The notes under the pieces are model-generated. The model did no database searches. It was not told the DNA's origin and worked only from the letters and a program-made list of their open reading frames with translations. The translations under genes and the position numbers were made by a program. A stretch of DNA of 64,000 nucleotides. Source: Acidobacteriota bacterium. GTDB lineage: Bacteria > Acidobacteriota > Vicinamibacteria > Fen-336. The stretch is from NCBI GenBank assembly GCA_011526565.1, contig WYBL01000011.1, positions 1 to 64,000 on the forward strand, read 5' to 3'. Positions 32,264-39,829 of the stretch are shown here, one piece after another; positions within the stretch are counted from its first letter, which is position 1; each line of letters begins with the position of its first letter.

Positions 32264-32663
32264 GAGCGCCGCCTTCGTTGCGGCTGCTGCCGCTGACCGA
32301 GAGGCCCGGCGGCGTCAGGTCGCGCAGGCGGTTCGTGTTGGGCAGCCCGACCACCAGCATCTCGGGCACCTGGCCCGCCGCGGCGAGGGCCGTGGTCACC
32401 GCGACAGCCGAAGGGAACAGCGCTTCGCCGTCGAGCACCAGGAGTACGGGGTAGGCACGAACCGTGTCCGCATGCGAAGGCGGGGCCGCGACCAGCACCG
32501 GGCGCGTTTCGCCGAGAACGCTCGACGTGATCCTGAATGCGGCACCCCCGCCGCCGACGCAGTCGCGCACCGTCGCGCCGGCGTCGGGCACGAGTTCCTG
32601 CCCGGCAGCCGGCCCGGCCAGCGCTGCGGCAATCAAGGCCATGGACAGAAGGCGGCGGGGCAT
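32241..32663 (-). pseudogene. Enterochelin esterase-like hydrolase, 5' fragment
   Basis: 140 residues from ATG 32663 (GGAGAA upstream), with a signal peptide (1-21) and the start of an alpha/beta-hydrolase of the Fes/IroE-like type: YPVLLVLDGEALFPSAV and VVGLPNTNRLRDLTP. It ends abruptly after GGARFLALTT, before the nucleophile Ser, so half of the usual length of about 280 residues is missing. It is broken at the same place as the TonB-receptor fragment on the other strand. Confidence 0.75.
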
Positions 32664-32907
32664 CGGTTTCTCCGTGAACCTTGGGACGCGCGACGACCGC
32701 GCGCGGCCGGGGGTAGGGGCCATTCCGCGAACGCGACGCACTCGCGGTCCCGGAGGCCTGAGCGCTACTGCGCAGGGTTCGGACGACGCTCGGTTGCGCA
32801 CCGCACGCTCGGCAAGGACGTTCGGTGCTGCCGGGTGGCGAGCCCGGGCGCTCGGCCCGAGCTGGGAGGATTGACGTCCGGCTTCCGGGAGCGCAGCCTT
32901 CGAGGTC

Positions 32908-33519
32908 ATGCCCCTCGTGACAGTGGTCGGCTGGGTGTGCCTCGGGCTCATGGTGGCCGACCCCTCGCCCGCGAGCTGGGAAGTGCAACCCGCGGCCAGC
33001 CGGGTGCGCATCGAGCTGCGGCGGTCCGGGCTGCTGAAGTTCCTCGGCCACGACCACCAGATCGAGGCGCCGCTCGCCGGCGGCCGGGTGTTCCTGACTG
33101 CCGATGCGCCCGAGCGATCGCGCGTGTGGCTGCGCTGGAACGCCGATGCGCTTCACGTCGTGGCGGGTACGGAGCCGGCGGAGGACGTCCCGATCGTCGA
33201 GGAGCGAATGCGTGGCGTCGACGTCCTGGCCGCGGCCCGCCATCCCCAGATCCTGTTCGTCTCCGACCGCACCACGGGCTCGCGAGCCGGCGCCGACTGG
33301 ACGCTGCTCATCCGGGGCACGCTGAGCGTGCGGGGGCGCTCGCATCCGATCGAGGTGCCGCTGCTGGTGCGTGTCGCAGGCGGCCGGATGACCGCGACAG
33401 GAAGGCTGGAACTCTCGCTGAAGGGCCTGGGGGTGGAGCCGCCGTCGGTGGCGGGCGTCGTCAACGTCGCCGACGAGTTCGTGGTGACCTTCGAGATCGT
33501 GGCCCTCGCGCTCCCGTGA
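32908..33519 (+). CDS. YceI-family exported lipid-binding-type protein
   Basis: 203 residues with a hydrophobic N-terminus (1-18). The body matches YceI/DUF: SRVRIELRRSGLLKFLGHDHQIEAPL near the start, VRGRSHPIEVPLLV in the middle and the closing beta strands. YceI proteins form a lipocalin-like barrel that binds isoprenoid or amide lipids in the periplasm. The 244 bases between the esterase fragment and this gene contain no gene I can support. Confidence 0.75.
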   Translation: MPLVTVVGWVCLGLMVADPSPASWEVQPAASRVRIELRRSGLLKFLGHDHQIEAPLAGGRVFLTADAPERSRVWLRWNADALHVVAGTEPAEDVPIVEERMRGVDVLAAARHPQILFVSDRTTGSRAGADWTLLIRGTLSVRGRSHPIEVPLLVRVAGGRMTATGRLELSLKGLGVEPPSVAGVVNVADEFVVTFEIVALALP

Positions 33520-33543
33520 CGGCCACGCCTCATCGCGCCGCCG

Positions 33544-33765
33544 TCAGGCAGCGGGGCCCGGGTCGGCCCCCTCGCGCAGCAGCAGCAGGGCGATTCCCAG
33601 GCCGCAGTCGAAGCTCGGATGGAGAACCGCGCCGCCGACGATGGCCGCGACCGCGGGCAACAGCACGAGCCGCGCGTGGTGCCACACGTAGTCGCGCAGA
33701 AGCCAGCAGAGCCAGGCGATGCCGATGGCCACGGCCAGCGCGAGGCGCAGGGCGTGCCGCGTCAT
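33544..33765 (-). CDS. Small membrane protein, HHARL family member 2
   Basis: 73 residues with two or three hydrophobic helices. VWHHARLVLLPAVAAIVGGAVLHP and a GLGIALLLLREG end match the protein at 21988-22305 over the core, so these are paralogs; this copy lacks the N-terminal helix. It starts 10 bases after the namZ stop, so it is the last gene of the FHA-namZ operon. Function unknown. Confidence 0.6.
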   Translation of the reverse strand: MTRHALRLALAVAIGIAWLCWLLRDYVWHHARLVLLPAVAAIVGGAVLHPSFDCGLGIALLLLREGADPGPAA

Positions 33766-33775
33766 CGAGGCGACC

Positions 33776-34942
33776 TCAGTACAGCAGGTACTTCTTCCGG
33801 CGGCGGGCGAAGGCCTTGGCCTGGGCCGCGAAGCCGCGGGCCAGCCGCTTCGGCGAGACGCCCTTCTCGATCGCCTTGCGGATCTGGTCGGTGCCGCACA
33901 GGATGTCGATCGGCAGCTTGACGTACTCGTACTCGTACGGCGGCTGGCGCCAGGCGAAGCGCTTCGGGTCCTGGCGCCGCGCGTGGTGGATCAGCAGCAG
34001 GTAGCACAGGAAGGCGTCGAAGCGGCCGCGGTCCGTCACGTGCACCTGGACGCCGCCGCAGGCCTCGTCCGCGTGCTTGTGGAAGGTCGGCGTGAAGTAC
34101 GTCGGGCGGAAGGCGACGCCGGGCAGCTTCTCGCGCTCGAGGTCGTTCGCCAGCTTCCACGGGTCGAGCCACGGCGCGCCCACCAGCTCGAACGGCCGCG
34201 TCGTGCCGCGGCCCTCGGACAGGTTGGTGCCCTCGATCAGGCAGCCCCCCGGATAGACGAACGCGGTGTCGACCGTCGGCATGTTGGGCGAGGGCAGCAC
34301 CCAGGGCAGCCCGGTGTCCTCCCAGTGCATGCCGCGCTTCCAGCCGCGCATCTCGACCACGGCGAGGTCCGCGTGCAGCGCGCGCTCGGCGCGGAACATC
34401 AGCGCCAGCTCGCCGACCGTCATGCCGTGGCGGGCGGCCAGCGGGTGGAGGCCGACGAACGACGAGAAGTCGGGGTCGAGCTCGTTGCCGTGCACGTCGG
34501 CGCCGCCCAGCGGGTTGGGCCGGTCGAGCACGATCAGCCGCTTGCCGTGGGCCGCGCAGGCCTCCATCGCGTGCAGCATCGTGTAGACGAACGTGTAGTA
34601 GCGCGAGCCGACGTCCTGCACGTCGAACACCAGCGCGTCGACCTTCTCGACCATCGCCGCGGTCGGTACCCGCGTCTTGCCGTACAGCGAGTAGACCGGC
34701 AGCCCGGTCTTCGGGTCGCGCGAGTCGTCGACCTCGACCAGGTCCTGGGCGTCGGCCCAGATGCCGTGCTCGGGGCCGAACAGCGCGACCAGCTTGACCT
34801 GCTTCTCGCGCTTCAGGGCCAGCGCGGCGTGCTCGAGGTTCGCCGTCACCGTCGTCGGGTTGGCGATCAGGCCCAGCCGCAGGTCCTTCGCCGGCAGGTG
34901 GTGCTCGAGCAGCCGCTCGAGGCCGGTGCGCACGCGCTTCAT
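33776..34942 (-). CDS. namZ: NamZ/DUF1343-family exo-beta-N-acetylmuramidase-like protein
   Basis: 388 residues without a clear signal peptide. Family landmarks: GLIANPTTVT near the start, FGPEHGIWADAQ, FDVQDVGSRYYT, LDRPNPLGG and YPGGCLIEGTNLSEGRGTTRPFE. NamZ hydrolyses MurNAc from non-reducing ends during peptidoglycan recycling. AGGAGG before ATG 34942. It lies nine bases after the FHA-domain gene. Lack of an export signal suggests a cytoplasmic recycling role, unless exported another way. Confidence 0.85.
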   Translation of the reverse strand: MKRVRTGLERLLEHHLPAKDLRLGLIANPTTVTANLEHAALALKREKQVKLVALFGPEHGIWADAQDLVEVDDSRDPKTGLPVYSLYGKTRVPTAAMVEKVDALVFDVQDVGSRYYTFVYTMLHAMEACAAHGKRLIVLDRPNPLGGADVHGNELDPDFSSFVGLHPLAARHGMTVGELALMFRAERALHADLAVVEMRGWKRGMHWEDTGLPWVLPSPNMPTVDTAFVYPGGCLIEGTNLSEGRGTTRPFELVGAPWLDPWKLANDLEREKLPGVAFRPTYFTPTFHKHADEACGGVQVHVTDRGRFDAFLCYLLLIHHARRQDPKRFAWRQPPYEYEYVKLPIDILCGTDQIRKAIEKGVSPKRLARGFAAQAKAFARRRKKYLLY

Positions 34943-34951
34943 CGCCGCCTC

Positions 34952-37264
34952 CTACTGGTCCGTGAGCGTCAGCGTCATCGTGCCGCTGCCGCCGTACTCG
35001 TCGCGCACCGCGCCCGCGAGCTTCGCGCCCGAGAGCGTGCCCTCGAAGGCGAGCGGGCTCTCGCCGAGGTCGAAGGTGAAGCGCAGCGCGCGACCGCGCA
35101 GCGCGACCGCGCGCAGCGGCAGGTCGCCCGTCACCTTGCCCGCGCGCGCGGTGACGAACCCCTCGAGCCGGCCGCCTGCCAGCGCCAGCCGCACCTGCAG
35201 CGGGCGGGCAGGCAGGCCCGGGGCCTGCAACTCGCCCTGCCACGTGCCCGCGAAGGCGAGGCCGCCCGACGAAGCCGACTCCGGCACGGGGCTGAGGGCG
35301 AGCGCGCGCATCGCGTTCCAGCCCGCGCTCCCGAGGCCGGCGACCACCGGGCCCGGCACGCCGGCGCCGGGCGCGATGCGCCGCGCCTCGCGCCAGAGCT
35401 GGTCGAGCACGGTCGCCCGCGCCGTCCGCTCGAGCAGCAGCGTCGGCCGGTCCTTCAGCGCGAACAGCGTGGTCAGGTCCGCGACGAGCGCCGTCCAGTG
35501 CGCGGCCAGCGTCTCGGACGACACCGCGCCGTCGTGCGCGGCGGCATCCTTCGCGGTCGCCGCCAGCAGGGTCCGCCCGCCGAGCAGCACCTCGGAGCCA
35601 CGGCGCTCGACCTTGCCGGGACGGGCGGCGACGAAGTGCGCGCTCAGCGCGTCCGCCACGGCCACCGCCCGCCGCGCGACCGAAGGCGCGCCCGCCGCGT
35701 CGGCCAGCAGCATCACGGGCCCGGCCTCGCAGGAGACGGCCACGCGCCCGGGCGCTCCGGGCACGGGCTCGGCGAAGAACCGGGGCAGGTAGTAGTTGCC
35801 CGACGGCCGCGACAGCGCGAACGCCAGCGGATTGCCCGAGCGCACGCCGGCGACCTCGATCGCCACCGGGACCTTGCTCAGGCTGGTCGCCGCGTCGCCA
35901 CCGGGAACAACGGCCGTGAGCGTGTTGGGCGCGGCCTGCAGCACCAGTGCCGGACGCCCGCCGAAGGTGACGCGGTTGGCGTCCGCCTCGGCCGCGAAGC
36001 CGTACCCGTTCAGCGTCACGACCTGGTTGGCCTGGCCGCCGGCCGGCGCCGTCTCGACGATGATCGGAAGCCGGCCCAGGATCAGCTTCGCCGCGTTGGA
36101 CCAGTCCTCGTCCGCCTTCACCGCGACCGGCACGACCTGACCCTGCGGCCCGGGCACGTCGGGCACCCGCAGCCGCACCCGTCCGGCCTGCACCTCGAGC
36201 ACCTCGGCGCTCAGGCCGCGCACCGCCGCCTCGATCTTCTCGCCCGCGAGCCGCTCCCCGGTCACCACGACCTCTTCGCCTGGCATCGCCACCTCGGGGG
36301 AGACCTTCGCGATCCGCGGGCCGTCGAAGACGCGCATGAACATCGTCGCGGAGCGCCGGCCACCGGCCTCGACCGTGATCCGCACCTGGCTCGCGCCTTT
36401 TCCGGAGTAGGCCCGCGGCACCTTCACGATCAGCCGTTCCGCCTCCGCCTGCACGACCTCCACGTCCTGGCCGTCGAAGCGCACGATCGCACCGCTCGTG
36501 AAACCGGTGCCGGCGATCGACACGTCCTGGCCGGGTTCGGCCTTGGGCGGGGTCACGCCGAGGATGGTGGGCGGCGGGCCCTGCGACATGACCCACGCCG
36601 CGGTGCCGCCGCCCGCGAGCACCACGGTGGCCAGAGCGACCAGCACGGGGCGGGGCAGTCCTCTCGACGGCTGCGGCGGTCGCGGCCCGCGCGGGCGCTG
36701 GGTGCGTTCGGCCGGGGCCTCGGCGGCGACCGAGGTCGGCTCGCCTTCGATGGAAGGCGCTTCGTAGAGCTCGCCCGCGGCCGCCGGGCGCCGCCGGGCG
36801 GCCTTGACGGCCGCGCCCGCCACCACCCCGGAAGCGGCCAGCTTGCGGGCCTGCTCCCCGATCGCCGACTGGTCGATCGGCTCGCCGTCATCGTCGAGCG
36901 CGGTCGCCTCCGAGGCGGCGTCGGTGAACAGCACGCGGTCGGGCACGCTCGCTTCCAGCGTTACCGAACCCGGCGCACCCGGCTTGCCGAGGGTGACGAT
37001 GTCGCCGGTCTCCAGCACGCAACCGTCGCCTGCGGGGTCGCCGTTGACGAAGGTCGTGGCGCTGCCGCCGTCGAACACGCGCACGCCCCAGTGGTCGTTG
37101 CTGACACGGGCGTGGAGCGGCGCGACGCGGGGCTCGCGCAGCACCAGCGCGCAGTCCGGCGCGGTGCCGATCCAGAGCTCCTGGCCGTCGGGGATCTCGA
37201 GCGTGGCGCCGTCGTCGGCGCCGCCGCGGACGAAGAGGCGGGGCGAACCGTGGTTCTCGGTCAA
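34952..37264 (-). CDS. FHA-domain membrane protein with IPT/TIG repeats
   Basis: 770 residues from TTG 37264, with GGGAG seven bases upstream. An N-terminal FHA domain (about 8-100) binds phosphothreonine in the cytosol. A Lys/Pro-rich linker follows, then one transmembrane helix (about 205-225, VLVALATVVLAGGGTAAWVM) and three IPT/TIG-type Ig folds (about 230-495) that should be periplasmic. The C-terminal 270 residues include a globular region ending in beta strands. A link to the Ser/Thr kinase at 11746 is possible. Followed by namZ in the same operon. Confidence 0.75.
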   Translation of the reverse strand: MTENHGSPRLFVRGGADDGATLEIPDGQELWIGTAPDCALVLREPRVAPLHARVSNDHWGVRVFDGGSATTFVNGDPAGDGCVLETGDIVTLGKPGAPGSVTLEASVPDRVLFTDAASEATALDDDGEPIDQSAIGEQARKLAASGVVAGAAVKAARRRPAAAGELYEAPSIEGEPTSVAAEAPAERTQRPRGPRPPQPSRGLPRPVLVALATVVLAGGGTAAWVMSQGPPPTILGVTPPKAEPGQDVSIAGTGFTSGAIVRFDGQDVEVVQAEAERLIVKVPRAYSGKGASQVRITVEAGGRRSATMFMRVFDGPRIAKVSPEVAMPGEEVVVTGERLAGEKIEAAVRGLSAEVLEVQAGRVRLRVPDVPGPQGQVVPVAVKADEDWSNAAKLILGRLPIIVETAPAGGQANQVVTLNGYGFAAEADANRVTFGGRPALVLQAAPNTLTAVVPGGDAATSLSKVPVAIEVAGVRSGNPLAFALSRPSGNYYLPRFFAEPVPGAPGRVAVSCEAGPVMLLADAAGAPSVARRAVAVADALSAHFVAARPGKVERRGSEVLLGGRTLLAATAKDAAAHDGAVSSETLAAHWTALVADLTTLFALKDRPTLLLERTARATVLDQLWREARRIAPGAGVPGPVVAGLGSAGWNAMRALALSPVPESASSGGLAFAGTWQGELQAPGLPARPLQVRLALAGGRLEGFVTARAGKVTGDLPLRAVALRGRALRFTFDLGESPLAFEGTLSGAKLAGAVRDEYGGSGTMTLTLTDQ

Positions 37265-37334
37265 GGCGCAACTCCCGAAGGGCCGCTGGCATGCGGCGGA
37301 ATGCGGTCGTATCTTAGAACCGGAAGGGGACCCC

Positions 37335-37760
37335 ATGGCCAGGAACAAGTCCGCGCCGCGCCCCACGCCCCACGACGTGGAAGCGCTCAGCCGCCTGCGC
37401 ATCTCCTTCATCCGCCGCGGCACGCTGCGCGTCGACGGCGGCGAGGAGCCCGTGCTGATGATGGACCTGGCCCGCCACGGCGCGTTCGTGGAGCGCCACG
37501 CGGCGCTGCCGATCGGGACCGAGGTCGGCCTCGATTTCGCACTGCCCGGCAACGACCTGCCCGTGCGCGCGGTGTGCCGGGTCGCCTGGACCCACGAGCA
37601 CGGGGCCCCGGGCGGCTCGCACGCGTTGCCGCCGGGCCTCGGCCTCGAGTTCGTGGCGCTCTCCGCGGCGGACCTCGCCCGCGTCGACGCGGCGCTGCTC
37701 GAGCACCTCGGGCGCCCGCCGCGGGCGCGCCAGTTCTCGGGCCGCCACCTGCACCGGTAG
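37335..37760 (+). CDS. PilZ-domain protein
   Basis: 141 residues. RLRISFIRRG followed by MMDLARHGAFVE matches the PilZ c-di-GMP-binding pattern (R-x3-R-like and D/N-x-S-x-x-G-like), although the arginine motif is loose. A single domain, cytosolic, so probably a c-di-GMP-responsive adaptor. AGGGGA precedes the ATG. Divergent from the FHA gene and 18 bases before the methyltransferase gene. Confidence 0.7.
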   Translation: MARNKSAPRPTPHDVEALSRLRISFIRRGTLRVDGGEEPVLMMDLARHGAFVERHAALPIGTEVGLDFALPGNDLPVRAVCRVAWTHEHGAPGGSHALPPGLGLEFVALSAADLARVDAALLEHLGRPPRARQFSGRHLHR

Positions 37761-37778
37761 CGGAGAGTTCCGCGACCG

Positions 37779-38744
37779 ATGCCGCGCACCCGCGTCGTCC
37801 TCGTGCGCCCCGAGACCGCCGCGAACGTCGGCTCGGTGGCGCGCGCGATGCGCAATGCCGGCCTCGCGGAACTGACGCTCGTGGCGCCGGGGGACTGGCG
37901 GCGCACCGACGCCTGGCGCAGCGCCTGGAAGGCGCACGAGGTGCTGGAGTCGGCGCGCGAGGTGGCGAGCCTGGGCGACGCCGTCGGCGATGCGGCGTAC
38001 GTCGCGGCGCTGTCGGGACGTCCGGCCGAAGGACCGGGGCTCGACGTGCGCGCGATGGCCGCCGAGATCGCCGCGCTGCCCGCGGGAGCGACCGCGGCAC
38101 TGGTGTTCGGGCCCGAGACCTCGGGCCTCGCGGGCGACGAGCTGGCGCTGTGCGGACGCCAGGTGTTCATCCCCTCGCACCCGGACCAGCCCTCGCTCAA
38201 CCTCGCCCAGGCGGTGATGGTGACCGCCTACGAGGTCTTCCGCGCGGAGCCGCGCGTCGAGCCCGCGCTCCCGGCGCTCGCGACACACGACGAGAAGGAG
38301 GCGACGCTCGCCCGGCTGCGTGCCGGCCTGGGCCTGCGCGGCCCGCGCGGCGCGCGCGCGCTCGAGACCTGGCGGCGGCTCCTGCACCGGGTCGACCTCG
38401 CCCCGCGCGAGCTGCGCCTGCTCGACCACCTCGCGCGGCGCCTGAAGGAGGGGCCGCGCGCTTCGGACCCCGAGCCGTCCGCGCCGGCGCGGCCCGCGCC
38501 GCCCGCGCCGAACCCGGCGGACGCGTTCGAGGACGTGCGCGACGAGCCGGGAGGCTTCTCGCTGCCCGCGCTCAAGTGGCGCGAGCTGCTGTTCACGGGC
38601 GTGCTGGTCGAACGCGACGGCGCCTTCGAGCGCGACCCGGCGCGCCCCGCGCCGCCGTTCCGCCGCGGCGAGCTGTTCCCGCCCGGCGCCCGCTTCCGGG
38701 CCGAGCGGCTGGACGCGCGGATGCGGGTGACGCGGCTCGACTAA
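37779..38744 (+). CDS. TrmJ-like SPOUT RNA methyltransferase with extra C-terminal part
   Basis: 321 residues. N-terminal VRPETAANVGSVARAMRNAG, LVFGPETSGLAGDELALC and PSLNLAQAVMVTAYEVFR are the three SPOUT motifs forming the SAM-binding knot. It methylates a tRNA or rRNA ribose 2'-O. The helical extension (about 165-225) fits TrmJ; the last 100 residues, with an Ala/Pro linker and LKWRELLFTGVLVERDG, are not seen in E. coli TrmJ. The stop overlaps the convergent acyltransferase-like gene. Confidence 0.8.
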   Translation: MPRTRVVLVRPETAANVGSVARAMRNAGLAELTLVAPGDWRRTDAWRSAWKAHEVLESAREVASLGDAVGDAAYVAALSGRPAEGPGLDVRAMAAEIAALPAGATAALVFGPETSGLAGDELALCGRQVFIPSHPDQPSLNLAQAVMVTAYEVFRAEPRVEPALPALATHDEKEATLARLRAGLGLRGPRGARALETWRRLLHRVDLAPRELRLLDHLARRLKEGPRASDPEPSAPARPAPPAPNPADAFEDVRDEPGGFSLPALKWRELLFTGVLVERDGAFERDPARPAPPFRRGELFPPGARFRAERLDARMRVTRLD

Positions 38745-39772
38745 CGCGCGCGCGCGCCCAGCCGCTCGCGCGCGATCGAGAGGGCGAGCATGCCGGCGCA
38801 CAGCCCGAGCAGCGCGAGGCTCGCCTGCGGCACGTCGAGCGCCTTGCGCCACGCGGGCACCACCAGCCCGCCGTAGACGATTTCGATGTGGGCCCAGTAC
38901 AGCAGCAGCGACGTGCGCCCCATCTGCCGCAGCGGCGAGGGCCACGCGGCCCACGGCGCGCGCGCCCAGCCGAAGGCGAGCCCCAGCGCCAGCAGGACGA
39001 TCCCGCACTTGACGAAGAAGTAGTTGGGGCTCGTCCACCAGAAGTCGTAGACGGGATAGACCTGCGGCAGGCGGTCGAGCGCCAGCGCCAGCGGGATCAG
39101 CAGGGCGCCGGCGACGGTCGCCGCGGCAGCGACGCGGCCCTCGCCGCCGGGTCGCGCGGCCAGGGCGGTACCGACCGCGGCGCCGAGCGCGGTGAAGCCG
39201 GCCCACGGGAAGAGCGGGAAGAACGCGCCCGGCACCCGTCCGCTCCAGTAGCCGACGAGCGCGTCGGGCCGGCCGGCCGGGCGCCACGAGTCCCAGGCCA
39301 GCGGCGTCAGCAGCGCGACGCCCAGCGCCAGCGCCAGCGACGCCGCGGCGCGCGAGCGCGGTTTCGCCGCGCACAGGCCCGGCGCGCACAGCGCCATCGA
39401 CAGCGCGATCGCGTTGAGCACGTCGACCCGCAGCAGGTCGCCCGGCATGCGGAAACCGCCGGCCGCGTACATCGCCAGCCGGAACAGGACCGCGTAGCCG
39501 AACACCTCGAGCGCGCGCGAGACCAGTTCGCGGGCCACGGAGCGCGGGGCCTTCCCGGCGCGATGGCGCGCTGCGGCCAGCAGGCCGAGGCCGATGCCGG
39601 CGACGAACAGGAACAGCGGCGCCGGGTAGCCGCCGATCAGCCGGCTCGTCGCGTAGAAACCTCCCTTGCGGGCGAAGGGCGCCAGCCAGGAATCGTAGGC
39701 GTGGGTCTGGAACATCAGCACCACGGCCAGGCCGCGCAGCCAGTCGATCTCCGGGAGTCGCTGCGAACTCAT
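38741..39772 (-). CDS. Heparan-acetyltransferase-like (DUF1624/HGSNAT) membrane protein
   Basis: 343 residues with about ten transmembrane helices. The start IDWLRGLAVVLMFQTHAYDSW and PAPLFLFVAGIGLGLLAA are typical of DUF1624/acyltransferase-3-related membrane proteins, whose early His may be catalytic. It probably transfers an acyl group to a periplasmic or cell-surface sugar. Divergent from pcnB, and no Shine-Dalgarno is clear. Confidence 0.65.
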   Translation of the reverse strand: MSSQRLPEIDWLRGLAVVLMFQTHAYDSWLAPFARKGGFYATSRLIGGYPAPLFLFVAGIGLGLLAAARHRAGKAPRSVARELVSRALEVFGYAVLFRLAMYAAGGFRMPGDLLRVDVLNAIALSMALCAPGLCAAKPRSRAAASLALALGVALLTPLAWDSWRPAGRPDALVGYWSGRVPGAFFPLFPWAGFTALGAAVGTALAARPGGEGRVAAAATVAGALLIPLALALDRLPQVYPVYDFWWTSPNYFFVKCGIVLLALGLAFGWARAPWAAWPSPLRQMGRTSLLLYWAHIEIVYGGLVVPAWRKALDVPQASLALLGLCAGMLALSIARERLGARAR

Positions 39773-39787
39773 TGAGGGCTGGTAGTT

Positions 39788-39816
39788 TAGACCGAAGGCT
39801 CCGGGGCCCCTATAAT
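39788..39816 (+). promoter_or_regulatory. pcnB promoter (TAGACC-17-TATAAT)
   Basis: A consensus TATAAT at 39811-39816 with TAGACC at 39788-39793, 17 bases apart. The predicted start near 39823 gives a leader of about seven bases. Because the ATG at 39815 lies inside the -10 box, it cannot be the translation start; ATG 39830 must be used. Confidence 0.75.
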
Positions 39817-39829
39817 GCCGCCGCTAGGC

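Noticed and set aside
32241..34004. Continuation of the TonB-receptor frame past the breakpoint
   Set aside because: After about 32,240 the encoded protein loses receptor character and is antisense to the esterase and namZ genes; the frame stays open only because of GC bias.
33719..39775. A 2018-codon plus-strand frame across several genes
   Set aside because: It runs antisense to namZ, the FHA gene and the acyltransferase-like gene; repetitive Arg/Gln/Ala composition and no homology.
39815..39829. ATG 39815 as pcnB start
   Set aside because: It lies inside the TATAAT -10 box; ATG 39830 is in frame and downstream of the predicted transcription start.
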